In this document: piece after piece, positions 13,128 through 24,414 of the stretch
How the letters are laid out: every line of letters begins with the position of its first letter
Numbering within the stretch: position 1 is the stretch's first letter
NCBI RefSeq assembly: GCF_030272615.1
Contig: NC_081412.1
Location: 686,212,583 to 686,276,582, forward strand
From: Cryptomeria japonica
Lineage: Eukaryota; Streptophyta; Pinopsida; Cupressales; Cupressaceae
DNA: 64,000 nt
Direction of reading: 5' to 3'
Translations under genes and position numbers: made by a program
The notes under the pieces: model-generated
Database searches by the model: none
Told to the model about the DNA's origin: nothing
Seen by the model: the letters and a program-made list of their open reading frames with translations, nothing else

Positions 13128-13320
13128 GTAAGAAACTAAGCGATCTTGCATGGTGTTTAATGCATTGAGAGAAACAGAGAGCATGGATCCAAGACAGATG
13201 TAAGGAAGCAAGTAAACTCAGAGCTCCAAATATTTACAGGCATTGGAAGTTGCTTATGCAGTTAACAAGTATAATCAGAAGGTTTATAAAATACATACAA
13301 TAAAGCAATATGCCATGGGA

Positions 13321-13326
13321 TTTATT
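13321..13326 (-). terminator. Candidate SF3B1 polyadenylation signal
   Basis: AATAAA on the minus strand about 60 bp after the SF3B1 stop codon at 13388. It is the nearest canonical signal in the gene's orientation and lies upstream of the solo LTR that ends at 13127. Plant signals are degenerate, so use of this one is an inference. Confidence 0.4.
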
Positions 13327-13387
13327 CAAATAAGTGTACAGTAACAGTAGAAATCTCTCAGAGAAGCATTTCTTTTCTCTGTCTAAT

Positions 13388-15805
13388 CTAAACAAACATA
13401 ATTAACTCTGGACGACTGTATACATTATTAAACTCGTCTTCTAGAGTGGGGTAAGCAGCCACAAGTCCATCTTGAGCTCCAATGTAAAGTGAGTTATAAA
13501 TCTTCCAGTAGACCTCACGAACTTTTCTTGCTGGGTGAAATAAACCTTGGAGGCAGTAATTGAGAACACCTGCTGCTCCTAAAGCAACCCGCATCCCTTC
13601 AATTGCTTCCATGACAGCATTTATGACATGAGGTGATGTCTCAAATATATTTGGCCATACATAATTTAGCAAGTGTAGCAAAGCATCCTCACAGCCAAGT
13701 CCTGCAACACCCAAAGCCATGTGTTTCACTGCCGAAGCTGCTGTTTGCCTATGCACGAGATCTCGATCCATAAGTGCATCTTCAAGTAATGGTGTCACAG
13801 CATATATGTAATCCTTTCCCATCTCCCCTATATATTCAAAAAGAAATGAAAGTGACTTAAGCACACCATTTTGAACATTCAACTCTGGCACCCGATATTC
13901 ATTCATGAGTGCTGGCAGAACAGTGAATGGAGAACAAGTCTCTGCCACTATAGCAATAGCTACTGTCGTACAGACACGATTCTGGCGTTCTTGAACCTTT
14001 AAATTATTCAACAAAGTGGCAAGCACATCCTGTGGTCCAATTGCCTTTGCAATGTATCCAAATGTATTCACGGTTGCCCTTCGAATCCCCTTCTTATGGG
14101 CTTTCAACATCTCCAACAGTTCAAAGCAAATTCTCATCCATTCTCGAGCAGGTACAAACTCTGCTCCCCTGTCAGCAATTCTTCCAACGAGATCTATACA
14201 ATTCTCCTGGACCTTTTCGTGTCTATTTTTCAAAATTGGAGTTAAACGGGGTAACAAATCTTTAATTGGAGGAGTCATCTTGGTCATACCAATAACATTT
14301 ACTATAGCCTTCAATGCCCCTAGAATGGATCCTAAAACTTCTGGATATTCTTCTCCCAAGTATTCATAAAGCACAACACCCAAGTGACCCATGAGCTGCT
14401 CTTCTTGACACTGCTTCATTATAACAGCAATTCGGGAAATAAGATCTGCAGCTTGCTGTCGGACCTTTGCACTCTTGTTATTGAGTCTCCACTTGATGGT
14501 ACCACAAATTTGAGGCAAGTATGGTTTAACCCTCTGACCTAGCGCGTTCACTACAGCACCAAAACCATTCAACATCACATTTGCATCATCGCTGGTCTGC
14601 TCTTGGAAAGCATAAAGTATACCATCAATCAGCAATTCCTCCAAGCGAGCATCAATATCTGAAGCACCCAAGTTGGCAACTACTTTTTCAATTGTCTCCA
14701 TTACCATCCGACGGTAAGGTTCACTTTCATCTTTAAGGTCTTCAACAGTTCTTCCCACAATGTCTGCAACTCCTACCTTGTTAGCTATCTCAACAGTTGT
14801 ATCTACCAGTTGTCTGTAGTTCCTTCGATCCAGAGCCATTCTACGAACCCAGAAATTACGGAAAAATTCAGGAAGAATTTCTGCTCTGATATAATCTGCT
14901 TCAACACCCTCTGTACTGACACATTGTTTAACAACTTTCAGAACAATCTTCTTCATTTCTTCATCAGGAGACTGGAACTCACGGATCAAGATGCCCATCA
15001 CTTCCTTTGTATAGTAACTTGCATACATAGCATCCATTAAAGGTATGATAAACCCAATTGCCTTCAAGAAGGCTGCAAGAACCTTACCTCTATGGGAGCG
15101 GATTCCCTTCCACAGAGGTTTAAGAACAGAATCAAAACTTTCAATACCATAAGGTGCTGCCGCCTCTGCAAGGGCAACAAGGGACAATGCAGTGATAGTT
15201 CTCACTTTTTGATTCTCATCATTAAGACCGTGCTCTATGATTTCAACTAGTGACCTCAAATGTGGGAGAACAGCACAACCCATAAGAATAGCTATTTGTT
15301 GAACAATCTTTATACCGGTATGTCGAGCTTGCCATGACTTCTTGCTTTGACACACTGCCTTCAAAAAAGGCAGGAGAGCTGGAATTCCTAAAGCAGAAGC
15401 AACAACACTAAAAGCCCTTGCAGTTGTGTTTCGAACATATTCATCAATATTATCAATATCAGGTCTCATGGCAGCAATCATAGTGGCCAGTCCTGCAGCT
15501 TTGCTCAAATTTGAGATAATTTCTCTCCCTTCCACACGGGCATAGTAATCTTCATCTATAAGAAGTGGCTCAATAACCACAAGAATCTTATGTACAAATG
15601 GCCTAACCAGTTCGTCTAACTTGTAAAGAACTCGATCAATAACCTTCACTAGGAGATGCCTCTCTTGATCTTCCAGCGTTGGGGACATGAGCAAAGGCAA
15701 AATCTGATTAAAAAGAGGTCCAGCACCAAACTCCCTTGCTTTATCAGTAAGCTGCCTCAATGCTGTTTTTCTCTGTGGTGGCGTACCACTTTTTACCTTC
15801 AGCAT
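13388..15805 (-). CDS. SF3B1: SF3B1 HEAT-repeat part (805 codons, orphan frame)
   Basis: This frame carries all the HEAT repeats to the natural C terminus. The segment matching the human mutation hot spots is intact: [16 protein letters not shown], then [12 protein letters not shown], whose lysine corresponds to human K700. Other landmarks are [54 protein letters not shown] and the end [20 protein letters not shown]. The first codon, ATG at 15805, is created by the duplication junction, where it replaces a leucine codon (TTG), so it is not a natural start. Without reinitiation or an internal promoter this part would not be translated. Confidence 0.9.
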   Translation of the reverse strand: MLKVKSGTPPQRKTALRQLTDKAREFGAGPLFNQILPLLMSPTLEDQERHLLVKVIDRVLYKLDELVRPFVHKILVVIEPLLIDEDYYARVEGREIISNLSKAAGLATMIAAMRPDIDNIDEYVRNTTARAFSVVASALGIPALLPFLKAVCQSKKSWQARHTGIKIVQQIAILMGCAVLPHLRSLVEIIEHGLNDENQKVRTITALSLVALAEAAAPYGIESFDSVLKPLWKGIRSHRGKVLAAFLKAIGFIIPLMDAMYASYYTKEVMGILIREFQSPDEEMKKIVLKVVKQCVSTEGVEADYIRAEILPEFFRNFWVRRMALDRRNYRQLVDTTVEIANKVGVADIVGRTVEDLKDESEPYRRMVMETIEKVVANLGASDIDARLEELLIDGILYAFQEQTSDDANVMLNGFGAVVNALGQRVKPYLPQICGTIKWRLNNKSAKVRQQAADLISRIAVIMKQCQEEQLMGHLGVVLYEYLGEEYPEVLGSILGALKAIVNVIGMTKMTPPIKDLLPRLTPILKNRHEKVQENCIDLVGRIADRGAEFVPAREWMRICFELLEMLKAHKKGIRRATVNTFGYIAKAIGPQDVLATLLNNLKVQERQNRVCTTVAIAIVAETCSPFTVLPALMNEYRVPELNVQNGVLKSLSFLFEYIGEMGKDYIYAVTPLLEDALMDRDLVHRQTAASAVKHMALGVAGLGCEDALLHLLNYVWPNIFETSPHVINAVMEAIEGMRVALGAAGVLNYCLQGLFHPARKVREVYWKIYNSLYIGAQDGLVAAYPTLEDEFNNVYSRPELIMFV

Positions 15806-17586
15806 CGAACATATTCATCAATATTATCAATATCAGGTCTCATGGCAGCAATCATAGTGGCCAGTCCTGCAGCTTTGCTCAAATTTGAGATAATTTCTCT
15901 CCCTTCCACACGGGCATAGTAATCTTCATCTATAAGAAGTGGCTCAATAACCACAAGAATCTTATGTACAAATGGCCTAACCAGTTCGTCTAACTTGTAA
16001 AGAACTCGATCAATAACCTTCACTAGGAGATGCCTCTCTTGATCTTCCAGCGTTGGGGACATGAGCAAAGGCAAAATCTGATTAAAAAGAGGTCCAGCAC
16101 CAAACTCCCTTGCTTTATCAGTAAGCTGCCTCAATGCTGTTTTTCTCTGTGGTGGCGTACCATTTTTTACCTTCAGCAACAGCTTCATTATCTTACGCTC
16201 TTTCTGATCCTCTGGAGAAAGCTCCTCCTCATCTTCCTCATTCAATAGCACACCAAAGTACTGATAATCTTCAGGTTTCATGAAAGGCAAGCCACCAGGA
16301 ACCTCTTTGGGGACATCAAACTGCTGGCCTCTATTCTCCTCGGGAATACTGTAAAGTGGTGTACCCATGAGTGGAGTGGGTGTCGCAAGGAGCTTCCTAG
16401 CTGGAGTCCTGATGGGCACGTAAGAAGCTGGAGGATCCAAGATCTTATACCCCTCCAGTGGAAACATAGCATCCAGCTCCTCATCTGTCAGAGGCCTATT
16501 TCTCTCTTCGATATCCTTCTCCCACCTCAGCAAATTATACTGCTCAGGAGTAATGGCACCCCTCAAATTGATAGCCGTAGGAGTGGGTGTAGGCAGATCA
16601 ATCCCACCCATGGGAGTAACACCTGGCGTAAAGGATGAAGGCGTTGCACCGGCCATTGGTGTGGCACTGCCCATTGTTGCCGGTGTCTCGTCCCACCTTG
16701 ACCTCTGCTTCTTGGGTGTAGGAGTGGCCAATCCAGAAAGCTTTGGAGTTGCATCCCAAGTCATCCCTGCCGGAGTAGCACCAGGTGTGACGCCTCCAAC
16801 AGGAGTTGCATCCGCATCGGCAAGCCTCCCAGGAGTAGGTGTTTCGTCCCATCTATTCCGCCTGTTAATTGCAGGCGTGGCATCAACATTTGCCCTCCCT
16901 GGAGTCGGTGTGGCATCCCATCTACTAATCCCGGGGGTGGCATCAGGGGCGTCCCAATCCGAAGAAGCCAAAGAAACTTTTGCCTTTTTGGCAGCATTCT
17001 CCTGTTCCTGAGCCTGATCCCACCTATTCCTCCTTTTCTGAGATGCCTGCGACACATCCTGCTGAGTGGCCCCGGCCTCCTTCCCCTTCTCCTTCTCCTC
17101 CTGATGCTTCTTCGCAATCAGCCTCAACGTTTCCTCTTTCTCCCTCTTCAGTGCCTCCTCGCGCATAACATCCGCATAGGTTCGAACTGCAGTGTCCGGG
17201 GTTTTATCCCCCATGGCAAAGGCATCATTTCTGTCGGGCGATATAATTCTGTTGAGCCTCCGTTTTCTATAATCATCCTCTCTATCAATAATCCTCTGCG
17301 GCTTCTTAAACCCTAGATCGTCATCCTCCCCAGTCTGTGGCAAATCCTTTAGCAGAGACTTGGGGGCCGTGTAAGACGCCAATTTCCTCGCAATCTCTCT
17401 CTCTGCCGCGTCCCCTTCCTCTTCATCCTCATTATTCACGGGAATGGAACGCTCATAACCCTCAAATCTGTTGTTTCCCCCGTACAAATCTTTGTCAAAT
17501 GTAACGGCGGACAGCGCTGCCATTTCCTGTTCTTTTTTCCGTCTTTCCTCCTGAATCCTTTCTATGTCTGCGTCCAGCGTATCCAT
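13388..17586 (-). CDS. SF3B1: Splicing factor 3B subunit 1, frame broken by duplication
   Basis: SF3B1 is the scaffold of SF3b in the U2 snRNP. It clamps the branch-site/U2 duplex and contacts PHF5A, SF3B3 and SF3B6 in the nucleus. The ATG at 17586 begins [15 protein letters not shown], and the minus-strand reading covers the whole protein to a stop at 13388, matching the family from end to end. Without the extra 374 bp the frame would encode about 1274 residues, close to Arabidopsis (~1270) and human (1304). There are no introns in the coding region, as I recall for Arabidopsis SF3B1. The tandem duplication at 15431-16178 is not a multiple of three and shifts the frame, so the assembled gene cannot make full-length protein. 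Because SF3B1 is essential, either another intact copy or allele exists or the duplication is an assembly error. No other damage is seen. Confidence 0.93.
15431..16178 (-). repeat. 374-bp tandem duplication inside SF3B1
   Basis: 15431-15804 and 15805-16178 are the same 374-bp sequence with one mismatch found by eye (C at 15790, T at 16164, giving Ser or Asn in KVK[S/N]GTPPQ). Each unit encodes about 125 residues from [10 protein letters not shown] to DNIDEYVR. 374 is 124 codons plus two bases, so the duplication is frame-breaking. Near identity means a very recent event or an assembly or haplotype-merging error. Confidence 0.93.
15799..17586 (-). CDS. SF3B1: SF3B1 N-terminal part (595 codons, premature stop)
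   Basis: Residues 1-200 are charged and helical. Residues ~205-370 form the threonine-proline-rich segment with repeated RWDETP, RWDATP and DATP motifs. In animals these bind UHM-type splicing factors and are phosphorylated by cyclin-dependent kinases. A conserved block follows ([20 protein letters not shown], then [20 protein letters not shown]), which belongs to the SF3B6/p14-binding region. An acidic stretch ([15 protein letters not shown]) precedes the first HEAT repeats, which start at about residue 465 ([19 protein letters not shown]). The frame ends DEYVRC-stop just after the duplication junction; in an intact gene [12 protein letters not shown] would follow. A product would keep the regulatory tail but lose nearly all of the HEAT superhelix. 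Confidence 0.9.
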   Translation of the reverse strand: MDTLDADIERIQEERRKKEQEMAALSAVTFDKDLYGGNNRFEGYERSIPVNNEDEEEGDAAEREIARKLASYTAPKSLLKDLPQTGEDDDLGFKKPQRIIDREDDYRKRRLNRIISPDRNDAFAMGDKTPDTAVRTYADVMREEALKREKEETLRLIAKKHQEEKEKGKEAGATQQDVSQASQKRRNRWDQAQEQENAAKKAKVSLASSDWDAPDATPGISRWDATPTPGRANVDATPAINRRNRWDETPTPGRLADADATPVGGVTPGATPAGMTWDATPKLSGLATPTPKKQRSRWDETPATMGSATPMAGATPSSFTPGVTPMGGIDLPTPTPTAINLRGAITPEQYNLLRWEKDIEERNRPLTDEELDAMFPLEGYKILDPPASYVPIRTPARKLLATPTPLMGTPLYSIPEENRGQQFDVPKEVPGGLPFMKPEDYQYFGVLLNEEDEEELSPEDQKERKIMKLLLKVKNGTPPQRKTALRQLTDKAREFGAGPLFNQILPLLMSPTLEDQERHLLVKVIDRVLYKLDELVRPFVHKILVVIEPLLIDEDYYARVEGREIISNLSKAAGLATMIAAMRPDIDNIDEYVRC

Positions 17587-18407
17587 CTTCCCAAAACCCC
17601 CAAATAACCTCTGCTGAGTTTTTCAAAACCCTAACCAAGCTAAATCGCAGGAGACGAAATCACAAAAAACCCTAATAAAAATTGAAACAGCTTTAAAATC
17701 TAATTCAAATTCTCAAAAAAGTAAATCCTAATCAAGAAATCAAAACACTGACAACCTTAACCCCTCTACATACAATCGAAACCGAGGCCAATTTGAGGGA
17801 AAACAAGAACAAAAAGAAAATGCTGAACTAACCTTTGAAGTGCAAGTTTTGCACTAATTTTTACTCTGTTGTCAAAGAAATCAGAGCCAGAAGAACAGCG
17901 CCGTCGAGAAGAGCTCCTCCTGGATGACTGTTTTCGTCTGTAAAATTTACAGCTGTATTTATATTTATGTTGTTTGCACTCTATTTTAACTAGTCCTTCT
18001 ACTTGATTGTGTGCTCTTTGTCGGCATCTAGAGAGAGAAGTAGACATAAGATGATAGAAATCATCCGGAACGACATTTGCAAGGCATCAAAAGATATTCC
18101 TAAGTATGATTTTTGTGTGATTTGTCAATTTTTAGTTTTTTTTACTTAAGGTTTTGAACTATCAAAATTCTTTACAAAATGAATGTAATCAGTTTATTTA
18201 AACCAAAAAAAAAAAAAAAAATTCAATCTCTAGGGAGCCATTACAATGTGCAAACAAAACCTTATTCAGAACTAACTATAAAAACATGGCTCGTACATTG
18301 GTTGTTGTTGTCATTAATTAATTCCATCTCCAATCTATCTTCCAATTCGCTAGGAATACTTGGACACTACTTCCTCTACTTTTGTTAAGAGGTTTCTAAC
18401 ACATAAA
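17587..18407 (-). promoter_or_regulatory. SF3B1 5' UTR and promoter region
   Basis: About 820 bp separate the SF3B1 start from the TSD of the giant solo LTR. Two AAACCCTAA telo-boxes lie close to the start (17626-17634 and 17667-17675, plus strand). Telo-boxes are known near the transcription starts of plant genes for translation, ribosome biogenesis and RNA processing. A possible 5' UTR intron reads AAAG|GTTAGT at 17832 as donor and CTCAGCAG at 17611 as acceptor on the minus strand (~222 bp), but its pyrimidine tract is weak. The solo LTR promoter points away from this gene. Confidence 0.45.
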
Positions 18408-18412
18408 ATACT
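18408..18412. repeat. TSD ATACT, left copy
   Basis: ATACT directly before the LTR start TGTTGTGACC at 18413; the exact partner is at 25228-25232. Confidence 0.85.
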
Positions 18413-18844
18413 TGTTGTGACCAAATCACACATCGCCCCATTGCAAATAGGGACCCCCACTTTTTTAAGCATAGTTGTAACTATAGGTTTCCTACTTTAG
18501 TATAGTTTAGAGTTAACATCTTTTAAAATAAAAAAATACAAAAAAAATTCAAAATTTAAAAAAACCAAAAAAATAAAAAATTCAAAATTTTAAAAAAGAA
18601 AATCAAAATTTAAAAAATCCAAAAAAATGTAAAAAGTGAAAAATCCAAAAAATTGAAAATTTTGACTAAGGCATGGTCATACGTCGCGCTTTGCTTTTAC
18701 ATGCATCGCGCTTTGCTTTCACATACGTCACACAGTGATGTTGCGTTGTCGTCGTGTAGCGATGTTGTGTTGTGATCGCGCAACGGTGTCGCGTCGTTGT
18801 CGTTCAACGATGTCGCGTCGTTGTCGCCTTTATGTTGCTATCGC

Positions 18845-19118
18845 ACATCGCGTTGCACTTAATGCACTTAGTCGTCATGCATTACCTTTGCGCATCGCTA
18901 TCATGCGCTCATCGCGTGTTGCTCTCGCACTTATCATGGATTTTCACATATGTCGTGCATCGCTTTGTGTGTTGCTTGCACACATCGCATTGCACTTACT
19001 GCGCTTAGTCGTCACCCATTACCTTTGCGCATTGTTGCCATGTGCTCGTCGCGTGTTGCTTTCGCACTTATCATGGATTTTTACATACATCACATCAAGC
19101 CTTTGCACTTACGCGATA
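18845..19118. repeat. 137-bp CG-rich tandem duplication
   Basis: ACATCGC...CACTTA...TTAGTCGTCA...TTACCTTTGCGCAT...TTATCATGGATTT occurs at 18845 and again at 18982, a 137-bp period with moderate divergence. The region around it (18680-19150) is dense in TCGCG and GTCGTTGTCG motifs, an island of CpG in very AT-rich DNA. The open frames crossing it are by-products of this repetition. Confidence 0.65.
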
Positions 19119-19598
19119 GCGTTGTGCTTGTCATGCCTCGCACGCGTCATGCATTGAAGACATAATTAATTAACAAAGAAGATGTTGTGCGGCGAACGAA
19201 AAAATAAAGAAATGAACAAGGAGCGTCACACAATGATGTCGCGAAATCAATGCAATAGAGAAAAACGATACTACCTCACAAACGCTTTATGAACGCTATC
19301 TGCAACACTTGCATTGCGCTACGTATCCTCATGTCGCGTTCAACATGATGACTCAATGGATCGATAAAGGTACATTCAATATGAGACATTGTGTGTTTAA
19401 GTTCGATGTGTCTTAACAATGATCGATTTGAAGACATTTAATGAAGATGGTGAACGACAATAACTAAAAGAGGGCATTCAACGATGCAATGCACACATTG
19501 GAATTGTAGGCAATGCAAGTTATTGAATTGAAGCAATGCACGAAGGAGAACCGATAACGCAAGCGAAAACATTTAATGGCACCAACTCACACGATGAA

Positions 19599-21800
19599 GG
19601 CACTGGCTATCCAGGGGAAAATTTGCACTGCCTGGATAGCCGTGCTTTCCGTGCCTCTGCCACTCCGTATACGGTGCCTCGAAAATAAGCCACCATCTGC
19701 CTGTCATGCGTGGAAACCGAGACCACCGGCTTTGACTGGGAAAGGAAGCAAATTTTTTTTGTAAGGATCCCTTTAAAAAAATTAATTACATTTTTAATTT
19801 ATTTTTTTATTAAATTTTCAATATATTTTTTATATTTTTTTTTACTAATATGTTTTTTAATTTTTTAATATATTTTTAGTTATATTATATATATTTTTTA
19901 ATTAATAAATTTTAATTATATTTTTATCGAATTATATATATAATATATTTTCTTTTTTAACACACTTTATTTATATTTTTAATATATTTTATGTAATATT
20001 ATTTAATATTTTTTTAATAAATTTAAATTATATTTTTAATAATTTTTTAATACATTTTATTTATATTATATTAATGTTAATTTTTAAAAAAAATTTAAAA
20101 AATTGGAGAGAGAGAGAGAGGGAGCGTTGAGAGAGAGAAACAAATAAAGAGGGGAAGGGAGAATAGGGAGAGTGAGGTTGAGAGAGACAGAGTGGGGGGG
20201 ATTGAGGGTGAAAGAGCTATAGAGAGAGATGGAGAGAGGGGTTGAAAGAGAAAGAGGTAGAGTGAGGGAGAGGGAGAGAGTGAGGGGTTGAGAGAAATAA
20301 AAAGATAAAGAGAGATTGAAATTTTAAAATGTTAAAAAATTGGAGAGAGAACAAAGAGAGAGAGATTGTTCACTTCACAAGATTAAGGTAGACATGTATT
20401 TCATTTGGACTATGTAATTAAATGTAGAATATACATTTATTTATGAATTATGTAATATAATTTAAAATTTAATATATATAATTAAATATAATAATACATT
20501 TAAAAATATAAATAAAATACATTAAAAAATAAAGAAAATATATTAAAAAATAAATATAAAAAACTATTAAAAGTTTACTAAAAAATATTTATGAAAATAT
20601 AAATAAAATATTTAAATTTAAAATATGATAAATAAACAAATATAAAAAAAAAAATACATTTAAAAAAATAATATAATTTTTTTTTTTAAATATAAATAAT
20701 TTTTTTAAATATAAAAAAAAATTATATTATTTTTTTAAATGTATTTTTTTTTTTTATATTTGTTTATTTATCATATTTTAAATTTAAATATTTTATTTAT
20801 ATTTTCATAAATATTTTTTAGTAAACTTTTAATAGTTTTTTATATTTATTTTTTAATATATTTTCTTTATTTTTTAATGTATTTTATTTATATTTTTAAA
20901 TGTATTATTATATTTAATTATATATATTAAATTTTAAATTATATTACATAATTCATAAATAAATGTATATTCTACATTTAATTACATAGTCCAAATGAAA
21001 TACATGTCTACCTTAATCTTGTGAAGTGAACAATCTCTCTCTCTTTGTTCTCTCTCCAATTTTTTAACATTTTAAAATTTCAATCTCTCTTTATCTTTTT
21101 ATTTCTCTCAACCTCTCACTCTCTCCCTCTCCCTCACTCTACCTCTTTCTCTTTCAACCCCTCTCTCCATCTCTCTCTATAGCTCTTTCACCCTCAATCC
21201 CCCCCACTCTGTCTCTCTCAACCTCACTCTCCCTATTCTCCCTTCCCCTCTTTATTTGTTTTTCTCTCTCAACGCTCCCTCTCTCTCTCTCTCCAATTTT
21301 TTAAATTTTTTTTAAAAATTAACATTAATATAATATAAATAAAATGTATTAAAAAATTATTAAAAATATAATTTAAATTTATTAAAAAAATATTAAATAA
21401 TATTACATAAAATATATTAAAAATATAAATAAAGTGTGTTAAAAAAGAAAATATATTATATATATAATTCGATAAAAATATAATTAAAATTTATTAATTA
21501 AAAAATATATATAATATAACTAAAAATATATTAAAAAATTAAAAAACATATTAGTAAAAAAAAATATAAAAAATATATTGAAAATTTAATAAAAAAATAA
21601 ATTAAAAATGTAATTAATTTTTTTAAAGGGATCCTTACAAAAAAATTTTGCTTCCTTTCCCAGTCAAAGCCGGTGGTCTCGGTTTCCACGCACGACAGGC
21701 AGATGGTGGCTTATTTTCGAGGCACCGTATACGGAGTGGCAGAGGCACGGAAAGCACGGCTATCCAGGCGGTGCAAATTTTCCCCTGGATAGCCAGTGCC
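19599..21800. mobile_element. Foldback element with ~1.08-kb inverted arms
   Basis: The left arm starts GGCACTGGCTATCCAGG at 19599, and the right arm ends with its reverse complement at 21800. The arms pair almost perfectly across ~1.08 kb to a short AT-rich loop centred near 20700. Each arm has a ~150-bp GC-rich outer part, a very AT-rich part, a GA/CT-rich tract (near 20105-20300 and 21030-21300) and a second AT-rich part. Flanks CACGATGAA (19590-19598) and CACGAGGAA (21801-21809) match at 8 of 9 bases. A 9-bp TSD and long terminal inverted repeats are typical of Mutator-like elements, so I read this as a non-autonomous foldback MULE. It has no transposase. Near-identity of the arms points to a recent origin or ongoing gene conversion. 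Confidence 0.82.
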
Positions 21801-23324
21801 CACGAGGAAGTCTTGTCCCATGATCGATGCAAACGTGATGAAAAGGTTTAAATAAGGAATGGCAGGCATCAAATGAAGATGATCGCTTTATTACAAGTAT
21901 TTAAAATCGATTCTTTATGATATGGTGACTACAAAGTGGGGGTCAAGGATCAAGCGATGATGTTGAAGTGGCCATCAAAGGCATTAAATGAAAGTGGCAC
22001 TCAAGTGTATCTGTCCAAACTCCAATGCCATGACTACTGAATCAGATTGCAAACCTTTCATCGATGCCTATCATTCAATATGTGGGGCCATGTAGCCAAT
22101 TGTGGGGAAAGCGATTTATAAACATGCCTCGAATTTGTACATAGCGCCTCATTTACCCATGCGATATTAGGTGGTTATGATCAGATCGCCTCTTTATTTT
22201 AATTGTGGCGACATTGAATGCAAGATGGCTAAGGCGTGTGTGATGATGTATCTCCCTCAAAACAATTATAAGTTGAAATTGATCATTTTATTGATCGATT
22301 TCAGGGCGATATTGTCCTGTGTATATGATTTGACCGAGTTATCAATATCAGCGAACTCCTTTCATCTTTGGCAGCGATTATGATCTTCTGTATCAGCGAA
22401 TTCACCATTTGGACTTCAACGATTTTATCTCAGAGGCATCAGTGACTACATTTCATGTCGCGACTTCACTTGGCAATGACAACACCTCCAAATTGATGAC
22501 AGCGAATTGGTGATCAACGACTCTATGTTTAAACCCTTGACAAGGATAGCAATCTCGTTCAGAGATGGCAACTTTATTCTAATGCGATTTGATACCTTGC
22601 GACATGGTCACTTCTGATCAAGTAATCTGAATTTATATTATTCCCACAGTGATCAGATTTTGATTGTCAACAGTCAACTATACTCAGCGATATATGTTCA
22701 GGGAAGCATCACAATATACAGGTCACACTGAGTTTGACTTTGAAAGGCCACGATTCTGAGTTTTGGTCAGAAATTTGTACTTCAACAGCGATAGGAGGAC
22801 AGTCAAAATCTGACCCCAGGATGGCGATCTGAGTTCAGAAATGAAATTTAAGTTGTCTCAGTAATTATCAACATTCTATCAGATTGATCCTCTTTGGAAT
22901 AATTTTGAGAAGTGGTAAAATATCGATTCATTCCTCCAAATTGACTTCATTAACAAAAATGATGTTGTTGGATGCTTTTGTCAGTGAATTAGGCTGATTT
23001 TCATTAATGTTTCAGACGACATTCAGATTGAAGTCACCTCATAGGCTCTCCTAAGTTGACAATCTGAAGGTTTGAATGCAACCAACGATTAATCATTAAA
23101 AATATATATATTTGGTCAACTTGTCATGTAATTTCCCTCGATGTTTCATCAATAGTCAAGCCTTTCATTATGGCTGATTTAGTGGTCGTCATGAGGTTTT
23201 CATTGCCTTTGCTTTGTTTAGGGTGTTTTGTTCGATTAAGGTCTGAATTACCGTTAAGGATTTTTAGTTATTAATTACTTATTCGCAATGACAAAGAACT
23301 AACTTAGCCAATTCTCGCAGGCAC

Positions 23325-23777
23325 ATGATGGCAGGGTTGCGGCAGGTGCTTATCAAGGAGGACTTGAAGAGCATCATCGTCGAGTCAAAGATCAAGTCAT
23401 ATTGGAGCAATGTAGGCGATAGGAACCTCAGACGCGTCGACATGAAGAAAGTGGCATTGTCAAGGCAGCTAGCTTCACTTTAGCAATGCAATGCAACGAG
23501 CTCATCGTTGAATGGGCGAGACACTACGATCCCGATACCGTATCGGATGAAAACAAGTCAAGCGATCACAGACAAAGGGAAACAACAGGTTGCACAAGAC
23601 AAAGTAGCGTCACCCAAACCAGTCAATGACAAAGTAGGTAGCGACACATATGTGTACATTGAAGATGATGATGAACAAGATGTGACATCTCCTCCACGAG
23701 AAGAGAAACAGGTGAAAGAGAGACAAATTGTCGAAGAAAGTGATCGTCAAGTTGCGAGGCCACGCAAAGAAAAGTAG
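23325..23777 (+). pseudogene. Unidentified ~150-codon broken ORF in LTR U3
   Basis: ATG at 23325 opens a frame beginning MMAGLRQVLIKEDLKSIIVE. It meets one TAG at 23481 and then continues in phase for 98 more codons to a stop at 23775-23777. The first part is basic and amphipathic; the second is hydrophilic with an acidic patch (YIEDDDEQDV) and a Lys/Arg/Glu-rich end. The start is preceded by TTCTCGCAG, a good 3' splice-site sequence, so this could be an exon of a captured host transcript. I recognise no family. It lies in U3 of the giant LTR, about 600 bp before the TATA box, and no counterpart is seen in the sister LTR at 4020-8417. Confidence 0.35.
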
Positions 23778-24406
23778 GATCTATGCACTTCAAGGCACGA
23801 TGAAGATCATGTATAGGCAACGATAGGGTCTAATGCGAGCTATCAACATGACGAACAACTATCAACATCACGCACTCAAGATGGAATTTTTACAATCTTC
23901 AGAAATCCAAGAATCATTGCCAGTATAGCCAAATGAAAGCTCGCAGGTGATTGAGACGAAGCGATTGTTTCAAAAGAGTTAATCAAAATTTGAAGATCAA
24001 CTTGAGAAAAGTCATCATCACATCAAGCACTTGCAAATGTTGAGTATCAAGAGATATGCCTCATTCAATTACATACTTGTGATGAGTTACAAAGATCAAT
24101 CAAGATAAAGTGGCCCCTAGTCATCATTACATCCAATTACATTATTTCACAAGAAGGCATCCAGATTCGATGAACCTAACAAAGAAGATAACTGCTACAT
24201 GGGCACGAAGATCTACGTACCTGCCCTTGTCACTTATTGGTTGAATTTTCACAGAAGGACATGTGTCCCTTAAAATATAAACATTTCATTGGTCAAGCAT
24301 TTAATGCTTTGTAATGGGTTCAACAAACCCTAATTAGGGTTTATGTCTTGTAATCTTGGCCATTGATCTCAAATCGATCTGAGCCACTGAAATGTAATGA
24401 GAGCAC

Positions 24407-24414
24407 TATAAAAG
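24407..24414 (+). promoter_or_regulatory. LTR TATA box
   Basis: TATAAAAG followed by GCCTCACTTC, about 820 bp before the LTR 3' end, the same position as the TATATAAA box in the sister solo LTR. The transcript would run rightward, away from SF3B1. Confidence 0.62.

Noticed and set aside
15805-15807. ATG at 15805 as a real start for a short SF3B1 isoform
   Set aside because: The ATG exists only because the duplication junction changes a TTG leucine codon; nothing upstream looks like a promoter.
16553-17011. 152-codon plus-strand open frame opposite SF3B1
   Set aside because: It is the complement of the Thr-Pro-rich codons of SF3B1; the bias of that region removes stops from the other strand.
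20500-20900. AT-rich centre of the inverted repeat as an origin or matrix attachment site
   Set aside because: Base composition alone gives no support; the inverted arms with TSD explain the structure.
19576-21851. Paired 62-67-codon frames in both arms of the foldback element
   Set aside because: They are the same arm sequence read from each side, with no recognisable domain and no upstream promoter.
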